From: an uncultured Muribaculaceae bacterium
GTDB lineage: Bacteria; Bacteroidota; Bacteroidia; Bacteroidales; Muribaculaceae
Direction of reading: 5' to 3'
NCBI GenBank assembly: GCA_947625935.1
Contig: CANQQE010000008.1
Coordinates: 49,922 to 113,921 of the forward strand
Length of the DNA stretch: 64,000 nucleotides
A model generated the notes under the pieces. It was given only the letters and a program-made list of their open reading frames with translations, was not told the DNA's origin and ran no database searches. The translations under genes and the position numbers were made by a program. Shown here in pieces: positions 1-9,598 of the stretch (the first letter of the stretch is position 1; each line of letters opens with the position of its first letter).

Positions 1-938
1 AGCATCAGCGCGCCCTCGGCGCGGGTGATGAGGTGGCGGCGGAAAAACCATCCGCATATCCAGAACAGCAGGCTGGCACCCATCAGCACCCAGAGGTCGG
101 TGTGGGTCACGCCGCCAAACTGCAGCGGCTTCACTGTGGCCGCCGAGCCGAGCACGAGCAGCACGTTGAAGATGTTGCTGCCGATGACGTTGCCGATGGC
201 CAGGCCGTTCTCCTTCTTCAGGGCGGCGACAACCGATGTGGCCAGTTCGGGGAGGGATGTGCCTATAGAGACGATTGTCAGACCGATGATGGCGTCGCTT
301 ACCCCCATTAGGTGTGCTATGCCGGTGGCTCCGTCGACAAACTTGTCGCCACCGAATATCAGTCCCGCCAGTCCGGCCGCAATGAACACTATCGACTTCA
401 GCACGGGCATTTTGGCGAGTCGCTCGCCGTCGGCCTCTGAGGGGTCGTTGCCGATCTCGGTCTTGTGACGGCGAGCGCTTGCAAAGGTGTAGCGCATGAA
501 CAGAAGGAAGAATATCAACAGGAAAATCCCTTCGGTGCGGGTGATTGTGTCGGTAGCGGTGCCGTCGAGCAACGAGCTGTAGCCCATGATGAGCAATATC
601 AGCGACGAAAGCAACAGCATAGGTATTTCGTTGCTCATCACGCTTTTTTTGATGGCTATCGGTGACACTAAAGCGGTCACTCCGAGAATCGCCAGTATGT
701 TGAATATGTTGCTGCCGACGGCGTTGCCAACCGCGAGCGAGGCGTTTCCGCCGGTAGCCGCCATCACGCTGATCACCAGCTCCGGTGTCGAGGTGCCGAA
801 AGCTACCACTGTGAGTCCGATGATAAGGTCGCTGACCCCCATCCTTTTCGCCACCGCCGATGCTCCGTCGGTGAGGAGATTGGCTCCGTAGAGTATCAAG
901 GCCAGCCCGGCAACGAGCCAAAAAATATCAATCCACAT
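1..938 (-). CDS. Calcium/sodium antiporter, CaxA/YrbG family (C-terminus beyond window edge)
   Basis: Reading the minus strand from the ATG at 938-936 gives an uninterrupted frame to the left edge, so the last residues are missing. The protein is an inner-membrane K+-independent Na+/Ca2+ exchanger. It has the two inverted exchanger repeats of the family: an early one with VAFGTSTPELVIS and GNAVGSNIFNILAILG, and a later one with VSIGTSLPELATS and GNVIGSNIFNVLLVLG. The GTSxPE and GN-GSN-N motifs hold the ion-binding acidic and polar residues in this family. An acidic, charged loop (around HKTEIGNDPSEADGE) separates the halves, as is usual. It is transcribed divergently from the prenyl synthase at 1076. 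Family assignment is firm; which cation it exports in this organism is inference. Confidence 0.9.
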   Translation of the reverse strand, partial: MWIDIFWLVAGLALILYGANLLTDGASAVAKRMGVSDLIIGLTVVAFGTSTPELVISVMAATGGNASLAVGNAVGSNIFNILAILGVTALVSPIAIKKSVMSNEIPMLLLSSLILLIMGYSSLLDGTATDTITRTEGIFLLIFFLLFMRYTFASARRHKTEIGNDPSEADGERLAKMPVLKSIVFIAAGLAGLIFGGDKFVDGATGIAHLMGVSDAIIGLTIVSIGTSLPELATSVVAALKKENGLAIGNVIGSNIFNVLLVLGSAATVKPLQFGGVTHTDLWVLMGASLLFWICGWFFRRHLITRAEGALM

Positions 939-1005
939 TGTCGATGAAAATTAGGTTATACTCGATATAACAAATTACCGCGTAAAATTAGTCAAAAAAT
1001 AGCGA

Positions 1006-1037
1006 TTTGGGGATATGGCCGAGATTTACTACTTTTG
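1006..1037 (+). promoter_or_regulatory. Bacteroidota-type promoter for the polyprenyl synthase
   Basis: TTTG at 1006-1009 and TACTTTTG at 1030-1037, 20 bp apart, match the Bacteroidota vegetative consensus (TTTG at -33, TAnnTTTG at -7). The predicted start site is near 1044, about 30 nt before the ATG at 1076. Confidence 0.75.
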
Positions 1038-1075
1038 CAAAATATTTTCAGTATCATCAAAGATCACCACAGTAG

Positions 1076-2053
1076 ATGACCACCATCCAGTCAATCCAGC
1101 AGTCGATAGCTCCTGAGCTTGCGAAGCTCAACGAGCGCATCGCGGATACCCTCCGCTCAAGCAATGCGCTGATGAATCAGGTGGTGGAGAATTATCTGCG
1201 CTCGAAAGGGAAACAGATACGCCCCATATTAGTGCTCCTGAGCGCGCGGCATTTCGGCGAGATCAACGACAATGTGATTGACGCCGCCGCCGCCGTCGAG
1301 CTTCTTCACAATGCGTCGCTCATTCATGACGATGTGGTGGATGACTCGAAAACGCGCCGCAGTGTCCCCACGATCAACAGCATCTGGGACAACCATATCG
1401 CCGTCCTCGTTGGCGATTTTTTTGTGTCGACAGCCCTCCAGCTCGCAATCGCTACCGGCGATCCCCGCATCATCGCCTCGCTCGCCCGTCTGGGAAAATT
1501 GCTGTCGCTCGGTGAGATTGACCAGATTTACAACGCCCGCTACCATAAGCTCGATGAGAGGGCCTATTTTGAAATAATCAACCGCAAGACCGCCTCGCTG
1601 TTTGTCTCGTGTGTCGAGATGGGCGCCTACGCCGCCGGAGCCGATGAGAGGCAGATTGACGATATGCGCCGCTACGCCGAGCTGCTCGGGCTTTGTTTCC
1701 AGATAAAAGACGATATTTTTGACTATTACACCGACGATGTCGTAGGGAAGCCCACCGGCAATGACCTAAGGGAGGGGAAAATCACGCTTCCTTTGCTCCA
1801 TGTGCTTGAAAACGAGGCTTTGCCCCTGCATGATGAAATGTCGGAATTGTCGCGAAAAGAGGAGCTTACGGCCGACGAAATAGCCACGCTCATCGACTAT
1901 GCGAAAGAAAACGGCGGTATAGATTACGCTTATGCCGCGATGATGCGTCTGCGCGACGAGGCTGTCGCGTTGCTGCGGTCGTCGTCACCCTCCGACGAAA
2001 CCACGGCCCAGCTCACGGCCATCTTCGATTACATCATTGCGCGCGACCACTGA
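1076..2053 (+). CDS. Polyprenyl diphosphate synthase (IspB/octaprenyl-type)
   Basis: A 325-residue trans-prenyltransferase that adds isopentenyl diphosphate units to an allylic diphosphate to make a long polyprenyl diphosphate, the usual source of the menaquinone side chain. Both Mg2+-binding aspartate-rich motifs are present: DDVVD at about residues 85-89 followed by the usual RR (SKTRR), and FQIKDDIFDY with DDIFD at about 212-216. The KGKQIRP motif near residue 44 binds the IPP diphosphate. Length and motif spacing are normal for the long-chain class, but chain length cannot be read from the sequence. It is a single gene with its own promoter and is followed by the promoter of the AraC gene. 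Confidence 0.93.
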   Translation: MTTIQSIQQSIAPELAKLNERIADTLRSSNALMNQVVENYLRSKGKQIRPILVLLSARHFGEINDNVIDAAAAVELLHNASLIHDDVVDDSKTRRSVPTINSIWDNHIAVLVGDFFVSTALQLAIATGDPRIIASLARLGKLLSLGEIDQIYNARYHKLDERAYFEIINRKTASLFVSCVEMGAYAAGADERQIDDMRRYAELLGLCFQIKDDIFDYYTDDVVGKPTGNDLREGKITLPLLHVLENEALPLHDEMSELSRKEELTADEIATLIDYAKENGGIDYAYAAMMRLRDEAVALLRSSSPSDETTAQLTAIFDYIIARDH

Positions 2054-2220
2054 TTCAATTGATGTACTTACAAATAATTGTAGTTAAATAGACCGATGGC
2101 GGAAAAACACTGCCATTATTGGAATATTTGGCAGTATTGTTGGCCTACGGTGGCGAATAGGGATAATAAATTACCCGATTATCGTATTTTTGTAGCTTAA
2201 AAGCCCAAAACTCGTCGATT

Positions 2221-3132
2221 ATGGAAAAGGAACTGCAGGTTGGACAATTGTCAAAAATGGAAGCAATATCTTCAGAATTCAGTCGATTCGGAGACGACTA
2301 TGTGTTTTCGCGCATAAGGCCCGACTCAGACCGAAAGTCTGTGACTCCAATGACAATACGCATAGCCGGCCTTTCCTTTTTCCTGTGCCGTTCGGGTAGC
2401 CTCACCGTTGACATCAACCTGACGCCGGAGCACGTCGGGCCGGGGATGTTGCTTTGCGTCCCTCCCCATTCGGTCATGAACACCTATGATGTGGACTGGG
2501 CCAATCTCGATGCCGATATGCTCATACTGTCGACCGATTTCATGCGCAGCATCGCCATCGATCTCAACACATGGGCTTCGGCCGGCATACCGTTCCGACG
2601 CCCCGGCTCCAACACGCTCACCCTTTCATCGGAGGAGCAAGACGTAATAGAGCGTTACTTTGACCTTTTTCATCTCAACACCACCTGCAACACCGACGAG
2701 ACATATGTGCGCAGCATAGCCCGCACTCTCATGGCCGCCATCATCTACCAGCTCATGCAGTTCATGAGCCGTCGCAAGGATGAGCAGGAATCATCGTCGC
2801 AACAACCTTACTCCCGGCGTATATCCTATGTCCAGGATTTCATGAAACTCGTTCACGAGCATTTCCACCGTGAACGTTCAGTGGGTTTTTATGCCGATAA
2901 ACTTTTCATATCGCCTAAGTATCTGTCGCTGATAATCAAGGAGGTGACTGGGAAATCGGCTGCCGCGTGGATTGACGAGTGTGTGATTCTCGAAGCCAAA
3001 AACCTGCTCAAATTCTCAGGAAAAAACGTGCAGCAGATAGCTTATGAGCTTAATTTCAACAACCAGTCGTCGTTCGGCAAATATTTCAAGCATCTGACCG
3101 GTATGTCGCCCACCCAGTTCCAACGGTCTTGA
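2221..3132 (+). CDS. AraC-family transcriptional regulator
   Basis: A 303-residue regulator. The N-terminal two thirds looks like a cupin-type sensor domain (residues about 45-130, with the segment PGMLLCVPPHSVMNTYD). The C-terminal 100 residues form the double helix-turn-helix of AraC proteins: first helix pair around FYADKLFISPKYLSLIIKEV, second around IAYELNFNNQSSFGKYFKHL, ending in the family signature GMSPTQF. It is probably a ligand-responsive activator or repressor; the ligand is unknown. A TATTTTTG box at 2185-2192 fits a -7 element, but I see no clear -33 element. It is monocistronic, and nothing in the sequence ties it to either neighbour. Confidence 0.88.
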   Translation: MEKELQVGQLSKMEAISSEFSRFGDDYVFSRIRPDSDRKSVTPMTIRIAGLSFFLCRSGSLTVDINLTPEHVGPGMLLCVPPHSVMNTYDVDWANLDADMLILSTDFMRSIAIDLNTWASAGIPFRRPGSNTLTLSSEEQDVIERYFDLFHLNTTCNTDETYVRSIARTLMAAIIYQLMQFMSRRKDEQESSSQQPYSRRISYVQDFMKLVHEHFHRERSVGFYADKLFISPKYLSLIIKEVTGKSAAAWIDECVILEAKNLLKFSGKNVQQIAYELNFNNQSSFGKYFKHLTGMSPTQFQRS

Positions 3133-3317
3133 GGCGGCCTGTTTTGGTCAAAATCGCGGGAAAAAGCATCCAAATCCCTTAAAGGTTTTGACGGTAGAGG
3201 CAAATAAGTTAATTTAGCGGTCGCAAACGGTGACGACCGTCTGCCTTTTGGCTCGCCGTGACCGGCGACGGCCATAATTCGCGAATTTTAATAACCGAGA
3301 AAAACCATCAAAGGAAA

Positions 3318-4526
3318 ATGTCAAAAGTTATCATTATCGGAGCCGGGGGCGTTGGCACTGTCGTAGCCCACAAGTGTGCACAGAACCCCGATGTTTTTAC
3401 TGAAATAGTAATCGCGTCGCGCACCAAGAGCAAATGTGACGCTATCGCCAAAGCCATAGGCGCGCCCAATGTCACCACCGACCGGGTCGACGCCGACAGC
3501 GTGCCTCAGCTCGTTGAGCTGCTGCGCCGCCACCGTCCCGACCTTGTGATCAACGTGGCCCTCCCTTACCAGGATCTCACCATCATGGATGCCTGTCTCG
3601 AATGTGGAGTAAATTATCTCGACACGGCCAATTATGAGCCTAAAGATGAGGCGCATTTTGAGTATTCATGGCAGTGGGCCTACCGCGAGCGTTTCGAGAA
3701 AGCCGGGCTGACGGCTATACTCGGGTGCGGATTCGACCCCGGAGTGTCGGGAGTGTTCACCGCATATGCCGCCAAGCATTATTTCTCAGAGATGGAATAT
3801 CTCGACATCGTTGACTGTAACGCCGGTGACCACGGCAAGGCGTTCGCAACCAACTTCAATCCAGAAATCAACATCCGCGAAATCACTCAGAACGGCCGCT
3901 ATTATCTCGACGGTAAATGGGTTACAACCGGCCCGCTTGAAATACACGCTCCTCTCACATACCCCAACATAGGTCTGCGCGATTCATATCTGCTCTATCA
4001 CGAGGAGCTTGAATCGCTCGTCCAAAACTTCCCGACAATCAAGCGCGCGCGTTTCTGGATGACTTTCGGACAGGAGTATCTGACACACCTGAGGGTGATA
4101 CAGAACATAGGCATGGCCCGCATCGACGAGGTCGATTACAACGGCACAAAAATCGTGCCCTTGCAGTTCCTCAAGGCTGTGCTGCCCAATCCGCAGGATC
4201 TCGGGGAGAATTACCACGGCGAGACCTCCATCGGTTGCCGAATCTCGGGCAAGGACAAAGAGGGCAAGCCGCTGACCTATTACATCTACAACAACTGTAG
4301 CCATGAGGCCGCTTACCGCGAGACCGGGATGCAGGCAGTCAGCTACACCACGGGTGTGCCGGCGATGACTGGAGCCAAGATGTTCCTCACCGGCAAATGG
4401 GTGAAGCCCGGCGTGCACAACGTCGAGGAATTTGACCCGGATCCGTTCCTCGCCGAAGTCGCCAAGCAGGGTCTGCCTTGGCATGAGATTATCGGCGGCG
4501 ATCTCGAAGTCGATAAAATCGGCTGA
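3318..4526 (+). CDS. Carboxynorspermidine/carboxyspermidine dehydrogenase (saccharopine dehydrogenase fold)
   Basis: A 402-residue protein with an N-terminal Rossmann motif (VIIIGAGGVGTVVAHKCAQN) and a saccharopine-dehydrogenase-type C-terminal domain (GCGFDPGVSGVFTAYAAKH). In bacteria this subfamily reductively condenses aspartate semialdehyde with a diamine to form carboxynorspermidine or carboxyspermidine, the first step of the alternative polyamine route. The decarboxylase partner is not in this window. The frame is open further upstream to 3258, but the ATG at 3318 follows an AAAGGA Shine-Dalgarno-like stretch and begins exactly at the nucleotide-binding strand, so I chose it. Lysine biosynthesis is the alternative role, but the sequence type favours polyamine synthesis. 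Confidence 0.88.
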   Translation: MSKVIIIGAGGVGTVVAHKCAQNPDVFTEIVIASRTKSKCDAIAKAIGAPNVTTDRVDADSVPQLVELLRRHRPDLVINVALPYQDLTIMDACLECGVNYLDTANYEPKDEAHFEYSWQWAYRERFEKAGLTAILGCGFDPGVSGVFTAYAAKHYFSEMEYLDIVDCNAGDHGKAFATNFNPEINIREITQNGRYYLDGKWVTTGPLEIHAPLTYPNIGLRDSYLLYHEELESLVQNFPTIKRARFWMTFGQEYLTHLRVIQNIGMARIDEVDYNGTKIVPLQFLKAVLPNPQDLGENYHGETSIGCRISGKDKEGKPLTYYIYNNCSHEAAYRETGMQAVSYTTGVPAMTGAKMFLTGKWVKPGVHNVEEFDPDPFLAEVAKQGLPWHEIIGGDLEVDKIG

Positions 4527-4561
4527 TTACCGCGGTATTACTGAATCATACGACAGCTTTA

Positions 4562-4583
4562 TCAGGCCCGTGACCGGGCCTGA
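4562..4583. terminator. Possible terminator hairpin after the carboxynorspermidine synthase gene
   Basis: TCAGGCCCG at 4562-4570 and CGGGCCTGA at 4575-4583 form a perfect 9-bp stem with a TGAC loop, 35 bp past the stop codon. There is no U-tract after it, so termination is only a possibility. The rest of the gap up to the TolC gene at 4693 shows nothing else I can name. Confidence 0.4.
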
Positions 4584-4692
4584 GGGGGTGTCGCATATCA
4601 TGAGCTGTTTAAAGAATAATCACCTCGGCTATCAACATTTTAACCTTTTGAGCGGTTATATTAATGTAAATTAGATTAAACCAATACCGACT

Positions 4693-6138
4693 ATGCGTTT
4701 CAAAGTTTTATTGATGATGCTGGGATTAGCCTTGGCGGGGGGCTTTGCCTCCGCCGAGCCTCTGTCGCTTGACTCCTGCCGGGCCATGGCGATCGCCAAC
4801 AACAAGCAGATGCGCATCAAAACCGCGGCTCTGTGCGGCGCAGGCTATCAGAAAAAGGAGGCTTTCGCAGCCTATCTGCCTTCGATAGACTTCGCCGGCG
4901 GCTATATGTATAACCAGAAGAACCTGTCGGTCTTTGACAGCGACCAGCTTCTGCCCACCAAAAGTTTTGACCCCAAGACTGGTTCCTATCAATTCAACAT
5001 AGTGACCGATCCCGCCACTGGCGCGCCGGTCAAAGGTCCTGACGGGCAGTATATCCCCGAGACAGTGGCTTTGATTCCGAAAGAGGCCATGACGTTTGAT
5101 GTGCACAACGTGTTTTTCGGTGCCGTGACCTTGACGCAACCCATTTTCATGGGTGGTAAAATCGTGGCCATGAATAAAATAACCGGTTATGCCGAGCAGC
5201 TTGCCCGCGAGATGCGCGACGGAGAGGCCGAGAATGTCATCTATGCCGTCGACGCCGCATATTGGCAGGTTGTCTCGCTAAGGGCCAAACAGCAGCTCGC
5301 AGCGAGCTATGTGGCTTTGCTTGACACCCTTCAACATAACGTGAAGGCCATGCTCGACCAGGGTGTCGCCACGCGGAGCGACCTCCTAAGCGTCGATGTC
5401 AAACTCAATCAGGCTCAGGTGGATATGGTCAAGGTCGATAACGGTCTTGTGTTGTCGCGCATGGCTTTGGCCCAGCTCTGCGGATTGCCCGTGCATACAC
5501 CTCTGACGGTCGCCGACGAGGGGCTCGACAGCACGTCGACCGCGATGCCGTCGCTGCTGTCTGATTTCAATATCAATGATGTCTACGCCCGCCGTCACGA
5601 CGTGAGGGCACTTGAGCTTGGCACTAAAATCTATGAGCAACAGAAACGGGTGGTGATGTCGGCAATGATGCCAAATGTGGCCCTGATAGGCTCTTATTCA
5701 TTTTCCAACCCCAATATGTTCAATGGGTTCAGCAAGAAATTCGCAGGCGCGTTCCAAGTGGGTGCCATGGTCACTATCCCCATCTGGCACTGGGGAGGCA
5801 ACTACAATAAATACCGTGCCGCCAAGACGCAGCAGGTCATCAGCGAGCTGACTCTGGCCGAAGCAAAAGAGAAAATAGACCTTCAGGTCAACCAGGCTGC
5901 GTTCAAGGCTCAAGAGGCGGTGAAGACCTACGAGATGACCCGCACGAATCTCGCCAAAGCCGACGAGAACCTGCGTCAGGCCACCCTCGGATTCCGCGAG
6001 GGGGTCATGACCACCGACAACGTGATGGAGGCGCAGACCGCATGGCTTAAAGCCAACTCCGAGAAAATCGACGCTGAAATCGACGTGCATCTCTGCGATA
6101 CCTATCTGTCTAAGGTTCTGGGATTGTTAGACTATTGA
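4693..6138 (+). CDS. TolC-family outer-membrane efflux protein
   Basis: A 481-residue precursor with a cleavable signal peptide (about residues 1-21, ending ASA before EPLSLDSC). The mature protein has the two-repeat TolC/OEP architecture: long heptad-rich helices such as the segments after residues 150 and 380, with characteristic positions like LSLDSCRAMAIANNKQM at the start and the LSKVLG ending. It forms a trimeric channel through the outer membrane and periplasm. It is the first gene of a tight operon with a HlyD-type adaptor (28-bp gap) and two ABC-2 permeases, so it should be the exit duct of that efflux system. The substrate is unknown. Confidence 0.92.
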   Translation: MRFKVLLMMLGLALAGGFASAEPLSLDSCRAMAIANNKQMRIKTAALCGAGYQKKEAFAAYLPSIDFAGGYMYNQKNLSVFDSDQLLPTKSFDPKTGSYQFNIVTDPATGAPVKGPDGQYIPETVALIPKEAMTFDVHNVFFGAVTLTQPIFMGGKIVAMNKITGYAEQLAREMRDGEAENVIYAVDAAYWQVVSLRAKQQLAASYVALLDTLQHNVKAMLDQGVATRSDLLSVDVKLNQAQVDMVKVDNGLVLSRMALAQLCGLPVHTPLTVADEGLDSTSTAMPSLLSDFNINDVYARRHDVRALELGTKIYEQQKRVVMSAMMPNVALIGSYSFSNPNMFNGFSKKFAGAFQVGAMVTIPIWHWGGNYNKYRAAKTQQVISELTLAEAKEKIDLQVNQAAFKAQEAVKTYEMTRTNLAKADENLRQATLGFREGVMTTDNVMEAQTAWLKANSEKIDAEIDVHLCDTYLSKVLGLLDY

Positions 6139-6165
6139 TTGTAAACCGATAAAACAAAAGAAATA

Positions 6166-7185
6166 ATGGCCGATACACAAAACATTTCCACTCAGGAAAA
6201 ACAGGCGCGGGGCCGTCTCGTCGCCGTTACCGGGATTGTAGTGCTGCTGTTGGCAGCGTTAGCGTTAGTTGGGTTCCTGTTTCTCACGCCTCCCGCAGAA
6301 ATCATAGAAGGTCAGGCCGATGCGACATCCGTGAGGGTGTCGGGCAAGCTGCCGGGCCGCGTGGTGGAATTTTATGTCCATGAGGGTGACAGCGTCCATG
6401 CCGGCGACACTCTCGTTCACATCCATTCGTCGCTCGCTGAGGCCAAACTCATGCAGGCCGAGGCGATGCAGCAGGCCGCCGCAGCGCAGAATCAGAAAGT
6501 CGATGCCGGAACGCGTTCGCAGATTGTGCAGAGTGCCTATGAGTTGTTGCAGCAGGCTATTGCCGCCAACAACATAGCCAAGAAGACCTACGACCGCATG
6601 GAGGCCCTTTGCCGCCAGGGGGTCATAAGCGAGCAGAAGCGCGACGAGGCTCTCGCAGCCTATCAGTCGACACAAGCCGCCGAGGCTGCGGCCCGCAGCC
6701 AGTACCAGATGGCTAAGGAGGGTGCGCAAAAAGAGGATAAGGAGTCGGCGGCGGCTATGGTCAATGTGGCCCGAGGCGGAGTCAAAGAGGTCGAGGCTGT
6801 GCTTGAAGACCAGTATCTCACGGCTCCATGCGACGGACAGATAGATGTCATCTACCCCAACGTCGGCGAGCTTGTTGCGCTTGGCGCGCCTATCATGGAT
6901 GTGTTGCGCCTTGACGACAAATGGGTGGTGTTCAACATCCGTGAAACCTATCTCAAGGATATACCGATGGGTAAGGAAATCGACATAGAGATTCCCGCGC
7001 TCGGCGACCTCAAGGCAAAGGCAAAAGTCTATTATATCCGCGACATGGGCACATATGCCGTGTGGCGTGCCACCAAGGCTACAGGCGACTGGGACACGCG
7101 GACCTTCCAGATCAAGGCGCGCCCGGTCAAACCGATTCCGGATTTGCGTCCCGGCATGACCGTTATATATCGTCAACCACAATAA
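6166..7185 (+). CDS. HlyD/EmrA-family periplasmic adaptor (membrane fusion protein)
   Basis: A 339-residue adaptor. One N-terminal transmembrane helix (about 21-43) is followed by a half-biotinyl/lipoyl segment (SVRVSGKLPGRVVEFYV then HEGDSVHAGDTLVHI), a helical hairpin rich in Ala, Gln and Glu (about 90-200), the second lipoyl half (APCDGQIDVIYPNVGELVA) and a beta-barrel domain. It links the TolC duct to the inner-membrane permeases. It lies 27 bp after the TolC gene and 12 bp before the first permease, so the four genes are almost certainly co-transcribed. Confidence 0.92.
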   Translation: MADTQNISTQEKQARGRLVAVTGIVVLLLAALALVGFLFLTPPAEIIEGQADATSVRVSGKLPGRVVEFYVHEGDSVHAGDTLVHIHSSLAEAKLMQAEAMQQAAAAQNQKVDAGTRSQIVQSAYELLQQAIAANNIAKKTYDRMEALCRQGVISEQKRDEALAAYQSTQAAEAAARSQYQMAKEGAQKEDKESAAAMVNVARGGVKEVEAVLEDQYLTAPCDGQIDVIYPNVGELVALGAPIMDVLRLDDKWVVFNIRETYLKDIPMGKEIDIEIPALGDLKAKAKVYYIRDMGTYAVWRATKATGDWDTRTFQIKARPVKPIPDLRPGMTVIYRQPQ

Positions 7186-7197
7186 TCTCATAGTCCC

Positions 7198-8358
7198 ATG
7201 ACAGGTCTACTGGCAACAATACGTCGCGAAATCAGCCGTTTGTGCGGTCGCCGCATCTACTTTTGGACGATGATAATCGTCCCGGTTGCGTGCAGCCTGT
7301 ATTTCTTGTCGCTTCTAAACGAGGGACTGCCCCTGAAGTCACCGTCGGCCATTGTCGATCTTGACCACACGTCGATGTCGCGACAAGCCGTGCGCTCGCT
7401 CCAGGCTATGGAGCTGATCGATATCTGCGAAAAAGCCAATAGTTTCCATGAGGCGATGGCTATGGTGGACCGCGGTGAGATATATGGATTCTTCTATATA
7501 CCCGATGGGTTTCAGAAAGACGCCATCAGCGGCCGCACCCCCACTCTGTCCTATTATTCCAACATGGCTTATTTCGTCCCGGGCACGCTATCGTTCAAGG
7601 GCTTCAAGACTCTTGCCGTGTCCACTTCCGGCTCGATAGTCAAAGCCGAACTGGTATCGGTCGGCGTTGGTAGCAATACCGCCAACGCTATTTTGCAGCC
7701 GATGGCCGTGCAAGACCATCAGATTGGTAATCCATGGACCAACTACTCGATTTATCTGTCTAATTCTTTCTTGCCGGGGCTTGTAGAGCTGATGGTGATG
7801 CTTGTCACATCGTTCTCGATATGCCGTGAAATAAAGGAGGGGACCTCGGTCGAATGGCTCAGAACCGCCGGCGGCTCTATCTGGACGGCTGTTGTGGGTA
7901 AACTGATTCCTCAGGCTGTCATCTTCTCGGTCGTGGGAATTTTCGTCCAGTCGTTGATGTTCGGTTATCTCCACTTCCCGCTTAATGGCAGCGTGTGGAC
8001 GATGATGTTGGCGATGGTGCTTATGGTGGTAGCCAGCCAATGGCTCGCTGTGCTGTTCTGCTCGGTTTTTGTCAACCTGCGCATGGCGGTAGCGTCCTCG
8101 TCGCTGACAGCCATTCTCGCGTTCTCGATAGCCGCGTTCTCGTTCCCTGTAACGAGTATGTACGGTGGTATCGCGGCGTTCAGCTATATTCTGCCTGTCA
8201 GATACTATTTCCTGATTTATATCGATCAGGCTCTTAACGGCATCCCGCTGTTCTACTCCCGTTGGTATTTCATGGCTCTGCTGCTTTTCCCGCTGCTTTG
8301 CGGCGCGTTTTTGTGGCATCTGAAGAAAATGTGTCTCAAACCTGTCTATGTTCCCTAA
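7198..8358 (+). CDS. ABC-2 type transporter permease (first of two)
   Basis: A 386-residue inner-membrane protein of the ABC-2/YhhJ type. It has one N-terminal membrane helix, a periplasmic domain of about 150 residues (from LNEGLPLKSPSAIVDLD), then five hydrophobic helices in the C-terminal half. The start ATG at 7198 is 12 bp after the adaptor gene. It would pair with the next gene to form a permease dimer feeding the adaptor and TolC. No ATP-binding subunit is encoded in the operon, so energy coupling must come from elsewhere or work differently. Confidence 0.88.
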   Translation: MTGLLATIRREISRLCGRRIYFWTMIIVPVACSLYFLSLLNEGLPLKSPSAIVDLDHTSMSRQAVRSLQAMELIDICEKANSFHEAMAMVDRGEIYGFFYIPDGFQKDAISGRTPTLSYYSNMAYFVPGTLSFKGFKTLAVSTSGSIVKAELVSVGVGSNTANAILQPMAVQDHQIGNPWTNYSIYLSNSFLPGLVELMVMLVTSFSICREIKEGTSVEWLRTAGGSIWTAVVGKLIPQAVIFSVVGIFVQSLMFGYLHFPLNGSVWTMMLAMVLMVVASQWLAVLFCSVFVNLRMAVASSSLTAILAFSIAAFSFPVTSMYGGIAAFSYILPVRYYFLIYIDQALNGIPLFYSRWYFMALLLFPLLCGAFLWHLKKMCLKPVYVP

Positions 8359-8370
8359 ACGCATTGTGTT

Positions 8371-9564
8371 ATGAAAAGCAAGATTAACGATTGGTTTTCA
8401 GGGGTCTCCCGCACGTTTGCAAGGGAGATGTCGTTGGTGCTTAAAGATATAGGAGTGATAATCTTCTTCTTCGGGTTGCCGTTGCTCTACCCCATTGTCT
8501 ACACGCTCATCTATAATCCCGAGCTTGTCAGGGACATCCCGGTGGCGGTTGTCGATGATTGCCGTACTGCCCAAAGCCGTGAACTTGCCAGAATGGCCGA
8601 CGCTACCGAGGCTATGAACATAATGGGTTATCCGTCTAACATGGGGGAGGCGCGGAGGTTGATGAACGAGAAGGAGTGTTACGGCATCCTTTACATCCCC
8701 GAGGACTATTCGCGGCGCATAGGCCGCGGCGAACAGGGGGTGGTGGCGTTCTACTCCGAGATGAGCCTGCTGCTGCGTTACCGCGCGTTTGTCTCGGCGT
8801 TGACCGACCTTCAGTTGCAGACCGGGGCGCAGATACGCCGGGAGCTTCTCGACGCTCTCGGGGCTTCTTCGGCCGGTCAGTCGTCATCGCCGGTGTCTAA
8901 CGAGGCTTATTTTATAGGGGACCCCACTCAGGGTTTCGCTTCATTCATCATCCCCGGAATAATCATACTCATTCTCCAGCAGAGTATGCTTCTCGGCGTG
9001 ACCATGCTTGCCGGCAACTCGGCTGAGCGCCGCCGGCGCAATGGTGGCATCGACCCGCTGGCTGTTCAGTGCCCGCAGTCGGCCGGGATGATCGGGCGAA
9101 TGTTATGCTATATAGTGGTCTATATCCCCATGACCATCTATGTGCTCCACTTTATCCCCATGATGTTTGATCTCCCGCATATAGGTGATGCCGCTGACTA
9201 CCTGCTTTTCATCGTGCCGCTTTTGGTGGCTTCGGCGTTCTTGGGCATGACGCTTCAGGTCTTCGTGAAAGAACGTGAGTCGTCGATGCTCGTGGTAGTG
9301 TTCACGTCGTTGGTGTTCCTGTTCCTTTCGGGGCTGACCTGGCCGCGTTATGCCATGTCTCCGTTGTGGAAAATGGCGGGCGATTGTGTGCCTGCCACAT
9401 GGGGCGTGGAGGGTTTCATCCAGATAAACTGCAACGGCGGCACGCTTTCTGAGGCGGCACATCCCTACATGATGCTTTGGGTGCTTGCGGCGGTGTACTT
9501 CCTGACGGCTTACGCTGTCATCGCATGGCAACGCCGCCGGGTGTCGCAGCGCGCGGTGTCGTGA
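8371..9564 (+). CDS. ABC-2 type transporter permease (second of two)
   Basis: A 397-residue paralogue of the preceding permease with the same layout: N-terminal helix around residues 27-47, periplasmic domain starting DIPVAVVDDCRTAQSREL, and five C-terminal membrane helices, including the conserved segment FIIPGIIILILQQSMLLG. The 12-bp gap to the upstream permease and the terminator just past the stop codon show it is the last gene of the efflux operon. Confidence 0.88.
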   Translation: MKSKINDWFSGVSRTFAREMSLVLKDIGVIIFFFGLPLLYPIVYTLIYNPELVRDIPVAVVDDCRTAQSRELARMADATEAMNIMGYPSNMGEARRLMNEKECYGILYIPEDYSRRIGRGEQGVVAFYSEMSLLLRYRAFVSALTDLQLQTGAQIRRELLDALGASSAGQSSSPVSNEAYFIGDPTQGFASFIIPGIIILILQQSMLLGVTMLAGNSAERRRRNGGIDPLAVQCPQSAGMIGRMLCYIVVYIPMTIYVLHFIPMMFDLPHIGDAADYLLFIVPLLVASAFLGMTLQVFVKERESSMLVVVFTSLVFLFLSGLTWPRYAMSPLWKMAGDCVPATWGVEGFIQINCNGGTLSEAAHPYMMLWVLAAVYFLTAYAVIAWQRRRVSQRAVS

Positions 9565-9598
9565 CCGGCGTTGCATCCCCCTTCGCTTGACATATACA

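Noticed and set aside
7588-8364. 258-codon antisense frame over the first permease, and similar long antisense frames elsewhere
   Set aside because: His/Arg-rich composition without motifs and complete overlap with well-supported genes mark these as shadows of codon bias.
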